A DNA stretch of 64,000 nucleotides from Chryseobacterium sp. FH2 (GTDB lineage: Bacteria > Bacteroidota > Bacteroidia > Flavobacteriales > Weeksellaceae). This document shows positions 16,883 to 25,678 of this stretch, in pieces; the first letter of the stretch is position 1, and each line of letters begins with the position of its first letter. Below the pieces are notes generated by a model that was not told where the DNA came from, made no database searches, and worked only from the letters and a program-made list of their open reading frames with translations. The DNA is taken from NCBI RefSeq assembly GCF_001045455.1, contig NZ_LFNE01000007.1, forward strand, positions 1 through 64,000. Reading direction: 5' to 3'. The position numbers and the translations under genes were made by a program.

Positions 16883-17677
16883 TTAACGGTTATTATGGCT
16901 GATTATAAATTCTTCATCTACGATAAGCTGAAGATGAGGCCCCTTTGATGGATAATACTTAAACTCTCCGGTATAACCGAATTTCAGATTATATTTTTGG
17001 GTGAGAAGCTCAACTTTATGCCCAAAAGAATTAATATTTACAATCTGAATATTTTCTTTGGTTTGTCGTCCGTTGCTGAAAAACAACATTAAGTTAATAT
17101 GATTTTCAAATTCGCATTCATTATAGTAAAAAACAAAAATATTTTCTTCACGGCAGATTTGAATTAAATCAATCATAAACTTTTTCTTTGAAATTAAAGG
17201 CAGGTTGCAGTCAATTCTTAGCGAAAGATTTTCGGCGTTGTATTTTTTGAAATCAGAGCCGATGATTTGAATAAAATTATGCTTTTTCTTATCAAATTTT
17301 CCATTCCAATCAGCCTCGAGATTTTTAGTTAATTGGGTTTCAAAACGAATTTCATTATCCATCAAAACGGTATCTTCACTTTGTAATATTTGTTCTATTT
17401 CAGAAATCATTTGAAAATGATAATCATAAAGATTGTATTCGCCCGTGTTTATTATAAGTTGATTTCCATTAATTTTGACGTTCAAATAAGCTTTACTATA
17501 ATTTAATTTCAGATTTTCGAGTTTTATTAAAAGCTGATCAATATTATTTACCGAAACTTTGGTTTCAAGCTCTGCAAGATTATTCACACGACTACCAATT
17601 CCTTTTAAAAATTTAAAATATTGAAAATTATATAAACCTTCAGGGAATTTAAAATACCAATAGACTCCTAAAATCAT
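16883..17677 (-). CDS. Hypothetical protein
   Basis: 264 residues, soluble, with no signal peptide, rich in Asn, Ile, Lys and aromatic residues. The middle has alternating strand-like segments (YLNVKINGNQLIINTG) and the end contains GPHLQLIVDEEFIISH. I do not recognise the family. It lies 9 bases after a small two-helix membrane protein gene and 10 bases before an acetyltransferase gene, so it is probably cotranscribed with both. Confidence 0.55.
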   Translation of the reverse strand: MILGVYWYFKFPEGLYNFQYFKFLKGIGSRVNNLAELETKVSVNNIDQLLIKLENLKLNYSKAYLNVKINGNQLIINTGEYNLYDYHFQMISEIEQILQSEDTVLMDNEIRFETQLTKNLEADWNGKFDKKKHNFIQIIGSDFKKYNAENLSLRIDCNLPLISKKKFMIDLIQICREENIFVFYYNECEFENHINLMLFFSNGRQTKENIQIVNINSFGHKVELLTQKYNLKFGYTGEFKYYPSKGPHLQLIVDEEFIISHNNR

Positions 17678-17686
17678 TTTACAGTA

Positions 17687-18013
17687 TTAAAAATCGGTTG
17701 CTTTAGAGTTTGTAAAATTTCCTTTGGTAGCATAAATGACAATTTGAATTAAAACTAAAATTAAAATAATGAAAATTCTTCCTATAGCACTTTGGAAAGA
17801 TCTTTCTTTACTTGTTTCCAGCGAATTGATTTGTTGGATAGAATATCCTTTCAGCATATCAATATTTGTAAAACTATTGATTTTAGAAATTTCAGAATTA
17901 ATTTCGTCTTCATTAAAGGTTGCTGCTACATTTATCTGATTTGCATTGCTCACAAAGAGCCATCCGAATAATAAAAGTGAAATGAATAAAAGAAATGGTC
18001 TGAGTATTTTCAT
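17687..18013 (-). CDS. Small membrane protein, two helices
   Basis: 108 residues. An N-terminal hydrophobic helix (PFLLFISLLLFGWLFVSNA) could be a signal anchor. A loop of about 55 residues follows, then a second helix (IFIILILVLIQIVIYATKG). No known domain is seen. It is the first gene of a three-gene minus-strand set with an unknown soluble protein and a GNAT enzyme. Start ATG 18013 is the only good choice. Confidence 0.55.
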   Translation of the reverse strand: MKILRPFLLFISLLLFGWLFVSNANQINVAATFNEDEINSEISKINSFTNIDMLKGYSIQQINSLETSKERSFQSAIGRIFIILILVLIQIVIYATKGNFTNSKATDF

Positions 18014-18226
18014 GGTTTAATTAATATTTGAGGGAATATTAATGACTTTGTGTCAGATTCAAATTTAACTAATTTTATTTAAAAATTATAAAAACAAAGA
18101 AAATTTAAAATTAGAAGCCTTTAAACTCTTTTCAAAGGTAGACATATTTGATTATAATGTTTTTAAATTACATATAACATTGTGAAATTTAATCAAAATT
18201 TCACATTCCAAAACTTTCAAAAGGCG

Positions 18227-18234
18227 TAAATTTG
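18227..18234 (+). promoter_or_regulatory. -7 box of pafA
   Basis: TAAATTTG, an exact TAnnTTTG match, 21 bases before the ATG at 18256. No convincing TTG at -33. No obvious Pho-box repeat was recognised upstream. Confidence 0.6.
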
Positions 18235-18255
18235 TTTCCAATAAAATTTTACTGA

Positions 18256-19902
18256 ATGCTTAGGAAAATTTCGATTGCGGCGGTTACTTTTTTGTCCGTA
18301 ATTACAATCAATGCTCAGAAGAACAAAAATTCTCAATTAGAAAGACCCAAATTAGTGGTGGGTTTAGTCGTAGACCAGATGAGATGGGATTATTTGTACC
18401 GTTTTTACAATAAATATGGGAATGACGGTTTCAAAAGGTTGCTAAATACAGGGTACTCTCTGAATAATGTTCACATTCCTTATGTTCCTACGGTTACTGC
18501 TTTAGGACACACTTGTATTTATACAGGTTCGGTTCCGGCGATTCATGGGATAGCAGGAAATGACTGGACAGATAAAGAAACGGGTAAAAATGTGTATTGT
18601 ACAACTGACGAAAGCGTACAGCCAGTCGGAACTACCAATGCTAAAATAGGAAGTCATTCTCCTAAAAATCTCTGGTCTACTACTGTGACTGATGAGTTGA
18701 GATTGGCAACGAATTTCCAGGCAAAAGTAATCGGAGTTTCTCTGAAAGATCGTGCCTCAATTCTTCCGGCAGGACATACACCAAATGGAGCTTTCTGGTT
18801 TGACGATTCTACAGGAAATTTCATTACCAGTACATGGTATATGAATGATTTACCTCAATGGGTAAAAACCTTCAATTCTCAGAATTTACCGGATAAACTA
18901 GTGGCAAACGGCTGGAATACCTTGCTTCCGATCAATCAGTATACGGAAAGTTCTCCCGATAACTCTTCTTGGGAGGGGCTTTTGGGAAGTGCAAAAACAC
19001 CAACTTTTCCTTACAACAATTTAGCTAAAGATTATCAGGAAAAAAAAGATAATATCCGTTATACTCCTTTCGGGAATACATTGACTTTGAAAATGGCTGA
19101 AGCTTCCGTGGAAGGCGAAAAATTAGGAGGTGATGATATTACGGACTTCTTAGCAATTAATTTAGCTTCTACAGATTATGCAGGTCATAAATTCGGGCCA
19201 AATTCTATCGAGGTTGAAGATGTCTATTTAAGATTAGACCAGGATCTGGCACAGTTTTTCAATTATTTGGATTCAAAAGTTGGAAAAGGTCAGTATACTG
19301 TTTTTCTTTCAGCAGATCATGGTGGAGCGCATTCTGTAGGGTTTTTGCAGGAACATAAAATCCCGACAGGATTCTTCGGTGAAAACAGCCAGAAAGACAT
19401 TAATCAGAAGCTTAAAGAAAAATTCGGAGTGGATAAACTGATTAACGCAGTTGATAATTACCAGATTTATTTTGACAGAAAATTATTAAATGACAATAAA
19501 ATAGAGCTGGATGCTGTAAGAGATTTCACCATCAAAGAACTGGAAAAAGATCCTACGGTTTTATATGCTGTTTCTGTAACGAAAGTCCAGGAATCAACAA
19601 TTCCGGAGCCGATTAAGCAGAGAATTATCAACGGGATCAACAGGCAGAGGAGTGGAGACATTCAGTTGATTTCTCACGATTCTATGCTTCCTCCTTATGC
19701 AAAAACAGGAACCACACATAGTGTCTGGAATTCTTATGATGCTCACATTCCATTGTTATTTATGGGTTGGGGAATTCAGCATGGGGAAAGTGATAAAGCT
19801 TATAATATGACAGATATTGCACCGACAGTTTCGTCGTTATTAAAGATTCAGTTTCCAAGTGGAAATATAGGAAACCCGATCACGGAAGCAATCGGAAAAT
19901 AG
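18256..19902 (+). CDS. pafA: PafA-type alkaline phosphatase (phosphate-irrepressible)
   Basis: 548 residues with a signal peptide ending near TINAQ. Residues of the Elizabethkingia PafA active site are all present with a constant offset of two. Thr81 (PTVTALGHT) is the nucleophile, Asn102 (GIAGND) and Lys164/Arg166 (SLKDRAS) bind the phosphate, and Asp40 (VVDQMRWD) is a metal ligand. Further metal ligands are in STDYAGHKFG, SADHGG and the late KTGTTHSVWN His. It should be a periplasmic phosphomonoesterase that releases phosphate from organic esters. Single gene with its own promoter and terminator. Confidence 0.93.
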   Translation: MLRKISIAAVTFLSVITINAQKNKNSQLERPKLVVGLVVDQMRWDYLYRFYNKYGNDGFKRLLNTGYSLNNVHIPYVPTVTALGHTCIYTGSVPAIHGIAGNDWTDKETGKNVYCTTDESVQPVGTTNAKIGSHSPKNLWSTTVTDELRLATNFQAKVIGVSLKDRASILPAGHTPNGAFWFDDSTGNFITSTWYMNDLPQWVKTFNSQNLPDKLVANGWNTLLPINQYTESSPDNSSWEGLLGSAKTPTFPYNNLAKDYQEKKDNIRYTPFGNTLTLKMAEASVEGEKLGGDDITDFLAINLASTDYAGHKFGPNSIEVEDVYLRLDQDLAQFFNYLDSKVGKGQYTVFLSADHGGAHSVGFLQEHKIPTGFFGENSQKDINQKLKEKFGVDKLINAVDNYQIYFDRKLLNDNKIELDAVRDFTIKELEKDPTVLYAVSVTKVQESTIPEPIKQRIINGINRQRSGDIQLISHDSMLPPYAKTGTTHSVWNSYDAHIPLLFMGWGIQHGESDKAYNMTDIAPTVSSLLKIQFPSGNIGNPITEAIGK

Positions 19903-19923
19903 TATAAAATACACACATATAAC

Positions 19924-19953
19924 AAATCCCTGGCTTAATGGTGTCAGGGATTT
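19924..19953. terminator. Hairpin after pafA
   Basis: AAATCCCTG (19924-19932) pairs with CAGGGATTT (19945-19953), followed by a T-rich run. It also lies just beyond the end of the minus-strand TPR gene, so it can act in both directions. Confidence 0.85.
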
Positions 19954-19976
19954 TTATTTTTTCTATAAAATTATAT

Positions 19977-21107
19977 TTATGAGCGAATAAGCTCCTGAAT
20001 TTCTTTTTGGTATTTTCTGTTTTGTTTTTTGACTTTTAAAATAAAATAAAACAAAACAGAAATGATGATTGTTCCAAAAGCTATGACTAACATTTTTATT
20101 CGGAAATAATATGTTTTAAGCTCTTCGCTTTTCTTCAAAGTTTCTTTATTATGGTTATTTATCGCCTGATTTATAGATTTTAATTCGTTTTGCTGTCTTT
20201 TGAAACGCATTTCAAAGTGTTTTTTATTGTAATCTTGATATAGACTTTGATTTCCCATTGCGAGATAATTATCAGCCATTTCTTTGTAAATTCCTTCGTT
20301 CAGGATGAGGTCTTGGGTATTTTTACAAAGATCTTCGGCCTTTATTAAAAGATGTAGGGCTGCTTTATTTTCCCGTTTTTGTTTGTAAACTTCTGCCATT
20401 CCCTTTAATGCGAATGCTTCCAGGCTTTTTGCATTATTTTTTTGAGCATAAGTTACAGATTGCAGAAAAGCTTCTTGAGCTTTATCTATTTGATTAAGGT
20501 TGAGATAGCAATATCCAATATTGTAGTACACAACGCTCATATTGGCGTATGCTGATTGTTTAGGATTTACTTTTTCGAAATTTTTAATGGAAATTAAAAA
20601 CTTTTCTAAGGCAATTTCAGAATTCGACTGGCTTTTATAAATCATTCCGCGGATAGCGTAACTTCTTGCAGTCTCAATATGTTTTTCAAAAAGATCATCA
20701 GGAAGTTTTGCTAAATATAGATCAGCTTCGTTAAGGGTTTCAAAACTTTTACTGAAAAGTTCCATTTGCTGATATTGAATTGCCACGGAAATCAAAACGC
20801 TGGTTTGTGTTTTTAAATCATTAGATTTTTGAGCTAATTCTTTAGCCTTTAAAATATATTGTAAAGATTGATCAAAGTCTCTTTTGGCAATATTTGCGGT
20901 GGAAAGAACGATATAGATTTGAATGACTTTATCTATATTTTTTTCTTTTTTTAATAAACTTTTGGCTGTTGCTATAGAGTTGTCGGGGTTATCATAGATT
21001 TCCAGGCGAGCCTTTTTTAGTATAACATCAAAAGGAATTTCCTGTGCAGAAATATTAATCCGACAGATTAAAAAAATGAATAATAAGATTTTCAACGCAG
21101 TTTTCAT
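19977..21107 (-). CDS. TPR sensor-like membrane protein without a DNA-binding domain
   Basis: 376 residues: a signal peptide ending near INISAQ, about six tetratricopeptide repeats (for example YYNIGYCYLNLNQIDKAQEAF), a short coiled coil, a membrane helix (VIAFGTIIISVLFYFIL) and a 20-residue basic tail. The layout copies the N-terminal part of the upstream protein but stops where that one continues into an AraC domain. Its ATG overlaps the upstream TGA in ATGA, so translation is probably coupled. It may heteromerise with that protein or modulate it; this is inference. Confidence 0.8.
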   Translation of the reverse strand: MKTALKILLFIFLICRINISAQEIPFDVILKKARLEIYDNPDNSIATAKSLLKKEKNIDKVIQIYIVLSTANIAKRDFDQSLQYILKAKELAQKSNDLKTQTSVLISVAIQYQQMELFSKSFETLNEADLYLAKLPDDLFEKHIETARSYAIRGMIYKSQSNSEIALEKFLISIKNFEKVNPKQSAYANMSVVYYNIGYCYLNLNQIDKAQEAFLQSVTYAQKNNAKSLEAFALKGMAEVYKQKRENKAALHLLIKAEDLCKNTQDLILNEGIYKEMADNYLAMGNQSLYQDYNKKHFEMRFKRQQNELKSINQAINNHNKETLKKSEELKTYYFRIKMLVIAFGTIIISVLFYFILKVKKQNRKYQKEIQELIRS

Positions 21108-22681
21108 GATGTTCTGTTTTTACTGATTTCTTGAATGTAAGCATTGGGAGACATTCCTGTAATTGATTTAAAAACTGTCGTAAACGCACTGTGAGAGGAA
21201 AATCCCGAAAATTCTGCTAGATAACTGACTTTATAATTTAAAAATGCAGGATTGGTCTTTAATAAATGAGCAATGTGATTAATTCTTAATTCATTAATGT
21301 ATCCATTAAAATTTTTTCCTTTGTTTGTATTAATGACCTCGGAAAGATATTTTGTATTGACGCCCATTTGAGCTGAAAGAGTTGAAAGCGACATGTTTTT
21401 GTTTAAATAAAAATCAAATTGTTCCCATTCGTTTAATTTTTGCAGAATTTCATTTTCTTTTTCTTTTGAAATTTTATTGGAATCTTTTTCAATGGTTTTT
21501 TCAGGAATAACTTCCTTTGGAAGATTTGCCCGATGGGTTTCCTGCCATTTTTTTTGCTTTTCGAAGAATTCGGATTGTTTTTTTAAGTCGTTGTTTGTAC
21601 TTTTTGCAGTAAAAAGATATATAATTAAAATAATGATAATCGAAGAAAAAATTAAAGTTATAATCCAGAACTGTTTTGATTCATTTTGCTGTTGAAATTC
21701 AAGATTCTCATTTTGGTTATTTTCGACTAATCTCACAATATACCGGATTCCTTCTTTTGCACTGGTATCAATTTTTGTACGGATTTCTATATAAAGCTTG
21801 TTATTATACTGATATTTTTCGTCATTGTGTAATGCAAAATAATTCTTTGCCAGAGATTCATAAAATTTTACCCTAAGACTGTAAAACTGATTATTTTCGA
21901 TTTTTGAAAGCCCTTTTTCTAAATTTTCTATTGAAGTTTTATAATTTCCTTTTAAAAAGTAATACCGGGCTAAATTTTCATAGATAAGAGCTTGAAGAAA
22001 ATTATAATTTGTTCTGCTTTCTACAAATATCAATGTATTTTCAAGAATATGTTTTGCATCTTCCAGTCTATTTTGTCGCATTAAATAAGAGGAAAGGATT
22101 ACTTTATTTTCGACTCCCAGAATCAGGTTTTCTTCGTTATCAAAACCAAGATAATTATTACTTTTTTTAAGGTTTTCTAAAGCAGCATTGTAATTTCTTT
22201 TGATTCCAAAGTTCAATGCCTGCAGTTGGTATAATTTTGCAACAGTAGTTTTTATCTTTATATTGTCACTTTTTAACAGGTTTTTATCAGTTAACAGGTT
22301 TGAAATAATTCTTTGAGACTGATTATACAGATCTAGATTCTGATATTGGTCTGCAAGGTTATAATTTGCAAATACCTGCATAAAATAAGAGAGTTTTTCT
22401 TTTTCACCAGCTTCATCTTTTTGGCTTGAAATATTCACAGATTTCACATAATCTCCATTCATTGCATAGGCCTGAGAAATTATGTTTCGTAAAACAATCC
22501 TATGCTCGATATTCTGATCACTGATCAGAATGCTTAATGAGTAATTGATACAATCATCCGGATTTTGATATAATTTTTGAAAAGCCTTATCTGCTAAAAT
22601 ATTAAAATCAGGACTTGATTGTCCGTGGATGATAATTGAACAAAGAAAAAAGAAACAAAATTGAATGTTTTTTTTTAGCAT
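21104..22681 (-). CDS. TPR-membrane-AraC regulator
   Basis: 525 residues from ATG 22681 (an in-frame TTG lies at 22744). It has a signal peptide (FCFFFLCSIIIHGQ), periplasmic TPR-like repeats, a membrane helix near residues 330-355 (IITLIFSSIIIILIIYLF), a charged linker, then a C-terminal AraC DNA-binding domain (LSTLSAQMGVNTKYLSEVI, then VSYLAEFSGFSSHSAFTTVF and GMSPNAY). The membrane helix puts the TPR outside and the HTH inside, as in one-component Bacteroidetes regulators. It is followed with a 4-base overlap by the shortened paralogue. Confidence 0.88.
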   Translation of the reverse strand: MLKKNIQFCFFFLCSIIIHGQSSPDFNILADKAFQKLYQNPDDCINYSLSILISDQNIEHRIVLRNIISQAYAMNGDYVKSVNISSQKDEAGEKEKLSYFMQVFANYNLADQYQNLDLYNQSQRIISNLLTDKNLLKSDNIKIKTTVAKLYQLQALNFGIKRNYNAALENLKKSNNYLGFDNEENLILGVENKVILSSYLMRQNRLEDAKHILENTLIFVESRTNYNFLQALIYENLARYYFLKGNYKTSIENLEKGLSKIENNQFYSLRVKFYESLAKNYFALHNDEKYQYNNKLYIEIRTKIDTSAKEGIRYIVRLVENNQNENLEFQQQNESKQFWIITLIFSSIIIILIIYLFTAKSTNNDLKKQSEFFEKQKKWQETHRANLPKEVIPEKTIEKDSNKISKEKENEILQKLNEWEQFDFYLNKNMSLSTLSAQMGVNTKYLSEVINTNKGKNFNGYINELRINHIAHLLKTNPAFLNYKVSYLAEFSGFSSHSAFTTVFKSITGMSPNAYIQEISKNRTS

Positions 22682-22893
22682 TTTCCTTTGCAAAAAAATG
22701 TTTTTATTATGTTTTTCTTCAATCTTCTTAAAATTTGTCCTCAAAATAAAATGTTTCTATAGTTTTGAATTTTAATTATTTGTACTTTTAGTTCTTTTAA
22801 ATTTCGTGAATTATATAAGTCAAATCCTTTCGAAATAGTAAATATAATATTAATATTGTTTCCACCAATTCGAAATATTAAATCCAAATATAT

Positions 22894-24207
22894 ATGAAAA
22901 AAATTTACAAAATGTCAATAAAAACTATTGCTGGTTTTTTCTTGTTCAATTTTTCAGTAATGGATGCGCAGCTGACTGTAATGTCACTTGGAAATTTTAC
23001 CGTTGGAGGTATTTCCGATAATGGGATTGTAAGTATGCACACAAGTTCCGGAGAGATTTTCAAATGGGACGCGAGTAACGGGTTGGTGCAAATTGGTTCC
23101 ATTACGAATGGATATCCCGCTGCCGGAAGGACTTTGATTTCCAGTGACGGGACTAAAATTGCTTCTTCAATCACCAACGGCAATACAAATTTTAATGAAA
23201 TCTCTACTTATAATGTTGCTACTTCGACCTGGACAAATCAAGGAGGATTAGTTCCCACTGGCTGGGACGGTAGTGTAAGTTCTACTTGGGGAATGACTTC
23301 TGATGGAAATACAGTTGTGGGTTTAGGCTGGCTTACTGCAGCCAATGCTCACGCTGTAAAATGGAGTTCAGCAACAGGAGTAATAGATTTAGGAAGTATA
23401 ATACCCGGCAGAAGCTCTAGAGCAAATGCTGTAAATGCTGACGGAACAGTTATCGTTGGCTGGCAGGATGAAGCTGACGGAACGAGGAGCGGTGCCAGAT
23501 GGGTAAATGGTGTAGAATCTTTTATTACTGATAATAACGGAGATAACGTAGGCGAGGCAGGAGATGTTTCTGCTGATGGAAACACAATCATAGGAGCAAG
23601 CCTACCTGAACCTTATGTCTGGAATAGTACCTCCGGGCTTACATACATAACACATCCAAATTCCTCGGTCTTCTTCAGAGGCGGGGCAACGGGAATTTCT
23701 GATGATGGCGGAACTGTAATCGGCTTTTTCAGATCATTTCCCGGACCTCCAATGGCTGGAGAAGGCTTTATATGGACTTCTGCAGGAGGGCGTGTAAATT
23801 TAAATGATTATGCAACAGGATTGGGAATCAATACACAAGGAGTAACAATGTCTCTTCCTTTGGCAATATCTGGAGACGGAAAGAAAATTGCGGGAGTTGG
23901 AACAAATGCTTCGGGACAGATTGTAGGGTTTTATCTTGATATTACTTCTTTCCTTTCTACAAATGAAATATCAGTAAAAAATGATAAAGCTTCTATCTAT
24001 CCCAATCCTGTGAAAGATATTATTTATATCAAAGGAACAAAAAAAATTGATAAAGCAGAGATATATAACATGGTCGGTCAAAAAGTAAGAACTATTGATT
24101 CGGTTGGAAACCAGATTGATGTTTCCTCACTGTCAAAAGGTACTTACGTATTAGAGTTTTTCGTGAAAGGGGAAGTTTCACAAAATTTAAAATTCATAAA
24201 GCAGTAA
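22894..24207 (+). CDS. Secreted T9SS cargo with HAF-like repeats
   Basis: 437 residues with a signal peptide ending near VMDAQ. The body holds repeated motifs of the extracellular HAF type (SATGVIDLGSI..., with DGTVIVGW and DGNTIIGA), which suggests a beta-propeller-like fold. The last 75 residues are a type IX secretion sorting domain (IYPNPVKDIIYIKG, then GTYVLEFFVKG). It should be exported across the outer membrane and held at the surface or released. No catalytic motif was recognised. It is a single gene with a good terminator. Confidence 0.85.
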   Translation: MKKIYKMSIKTIAGFFLFNFSVMDAQLTVMSLGNFTVGGISDNGIVSMHTSSGEIFKWDASNGLVQIGSITNGYPAAGRTLISSDGTKIASSITNGNTNFNEISTYNVATSTWTNQGGLVPTGWDGSVSSTWGMTSDGNTVVGLGWLTAANAHAVKWSSATGVIDLGSIIPGRSSRANAVNADGTVIVGWQDEADGTRSGARWVNGVESFITDNNGDNVGEAGDVSADGNTIIGASLPEPYVWNSTSGLTYITHPNSSVFFRGGATGISDDGGTVIGFFRSFPGPPMAGEGFIWTSAGGRVNLNDYATGLGINTQGVTMSLPLAISGDGKKIAGVGTNASGQIVGFYLDITSFLSTNEISVKNDKASIYPNPVKDIIYIKGTKKIDKAEIYNMVGQKVRTIDSVGNQIDVSSLSKGTYVLEFFVKGEVSQNLKFIKQ

Positions 24208-24240
24208 AAATTTAAAAACAACTCATAAGACTTAGACCAG

Positions 24241-24266
24241 AAAAACTCGCAGTATTGCGAGTTTTT
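24241..24266. terminator. Bidirectional hairpin
   Basis: AAAAACTCGC (24241-24250) pairs perfectly with GCGAGTTTTT (24257-24266) around a 6-base loop. U-runs result on both strands, serving the T9SS gene and the barstar gene. Confidence 0.9.
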
Positions 24267-24289
24267 CCAATTTTATTGATAAGTAAAAA

Positions 24290-24577
24290 TTAATCTTCAT
24301 CTTCATATTGCTCTAGATAATAAGTAAAAGAGAAGTCTTCTACTTGGTCTTCAGCATCTTCAAGTGTTGTCAATAAATCTTCAAAAATTTCCAATTGATC
24401 CACACTCATATTTACAAATTCCAAATGAAGAGGCATTTCCAATTCTCCTGTAATAATGTCAGAAAGTGCATCCAAATTATCTCCAAAATAATCCGGAAGG
24501 GTAAGTTTTTCCTTCAACTGAGCGTAGAAGTCTTCATAATCTCCAATGTCAGTGAAATCTATATATATTGTTTTCAT
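24290..24577 (-). CDS. Barstar-family ribonuclease inhibitor
   Basis: 95 acidic residues matching the barstar fold (PF01337). The interface helix LPDYFGDNLDALSDI aligns with Bacillus barstar: Asp36 and Asp40 correspond to the barnase-contacting Asp35 and Asp39, while the position of Trp38 is Ser39. It should neutralise the barnase-type RNase encoded two genes upstream. Its ATG overlaps the TGA of the archaemetzincin gene by four bases, so it is translationally coupled to it. It is the last gene of the operon, before a strong terminator. Confidence 0.88.
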   Translation of the reverse strand: MKTIYIDFTDIGDYEDFYAQLKEKLTLPDYFGDNLDALSDIITGELEMPLHLEFVNMSVDQLEIFEDLLTTLEDAEDQVEDFSFTYYLEQYEDED

Positions 24578-25182
24578 ATCGAACTAAATTTCCAGTTTTT
24601 AGTCATTAAAATTAATTTACATTTTCTGCAGAAATCTTTTTCTTCATCAGTCGGATTTTTACCTTCAGCATCCCTCATAAAACATGTTTTTTCGGGACAG
24701 TGTTTCAGACCCTGTGTGTGACCTAGCTCATGAATGGCGATTTTAAAAAATTGTTCATCAGATTTTTTATCTAATCTAAATTTTGATGCAACACATGCTT
24801 TTCCAGGCCGATATCCTAATCCCATTAGTCCAAAATCAGCCACTTTTCCCTTCGTAGCACTGATATCTTTTGAAGTCAAACCAATTGTTACAAAGCCATC
24901 CTGAGTTTTTTCACTCAAATACTTAATGATAGAATCAGCCCTGTATCTATTTCTTGGTTTATAATAGGTATTTTCGGGAAAATCAATAGGTTCAAGAATT
25001 TTTACACTAGGATAAACCTTTTTTATTTCTGCCGTTACAAAATTAATACTTTCAGGTTTTAAATCTTTAAAAGGCTGAATTAATATTGTAACAGCTTTTT
25101 GTCTTTTCCTATTTTCCTGTTTTTTAGAGCATGAAAATAGGAAAAGACAAAATAGGAGAAAAAAAGAACTACTGTTTTTCAA
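24574..25182 (-). CDS. Archaemetzincin-like lipoprotein zinc protease
   Basis: 202 residues with a lipoprotein signal (LFLFSC, Cys18). The metzincin motif HELGHTQGLKH (residues 151-161) is followed at once by CPEKTCFM and later CRKC. This is the HExxHxxGxxHCx4CxM...CxxC signature of archaemetzincins, whose Cys bind a second zinc. The lipobox predicts membrane anchoring, unusual because most family members look cytosolic. It overlaps the barnase gene by 14 bases and barstar by 4. A role in processing or clearing the RNase is a guess from the context. Confidence 0.88.
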   Translation of the reverse strand: MKNSSSFFLLFCLFLFSCSKKQENRKRQKAVTILIQPFKDLKPESINFVTAEIKKVYPSVKILEPIDFPENTYYKPRNRYRADSIIKYLSEKTQDGFVTIGLTSKDISATKGKVADFGLMGLGYRPGKACVASKFRLDKKSDEQFFKIAIHELGHTQGLKHCPEKTCFMRDAEGKNPTDEEKDFCRKCKLILMTKNWKFSSI

Positions 25183-25663
25183 AACTCCTGTAATGATTTT
25201 TAGTCAAATAAACATCACCTTCTTTTGTAAAAATAATTCGGTCTGCATTTCTGTTTCCACAACTGTAATTTACATCAGCTTCAAAATATTTTTTCCCACC
25301 GGGCAGATTTTTTTCTCTGTTGCTGAATTGATCTCCACCAATTGCTTTTCCGGGTAAAACTTCACAAAGATTTCTTTTAGAAGGATTCCAGCCTTGTTTT
25401 CTTGCTTCATTTTTTGTGATATAATAATCGGGAAGCGTATGTTTTTGCTTTACATAATTGATGACTGTTCTTTCATCAGTTAACTGGTTTATAGTTTGCT
25501 GAGAAGATGAGTTTTCTGCATTTACCTCTCCATATTCAACTGTAGTTGTATTCGTTGAATAAGTTTTTTTATCAGCGATAAAATTCTTGTATACATACAT
25601 TACAGACATCCCAAAAAGAAGCCCTAAACATATAAAAAACAGAGATCTGGTTTTGCTATTCAT
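25169..25663 (-). CDS. Membrane-anchored barnase-type ribonuclease
   Basis: 164 residues. The N-terminal helix (SLFFICLGLLFGMSVMYVY) acts as signal or anchor, followed by a Ser/Thr-rich linker and a barnase domain from about residue 58. LPDYYITKNEARKQGW and GGDQFSNRE are near-copies of Bacillus barnase blocks. The catalytic set is complete with identical spacing: Glu128, Arg138, Arg142 and His157 for barnase Glu73, Arg83, Arg87 and His102. Active guanyl-preferring RNase is predicted outside the cytoplasm. It starts 15 bases after nadE, in one operon with archaemetzincin and barstar. Confidence 0.9.
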   Translation of the reverse strand: MNSKTRSLFFICLGLLFGMSVMYVYKNFIADKKTYSTNTTTVEYGEVNAENSSSQQTINQLTDERTVINYVKQKHTLPDYYITKNEARKQGWNPSKRNLCEVLPGKAIGGDQFSNREKNLPGGKKYFEADVNYSCGNRNADRIIFTKEGDVYLTKNHYRSFEKQ

Positions 25664-25678
25664 ATAAAAAAAACAAAA

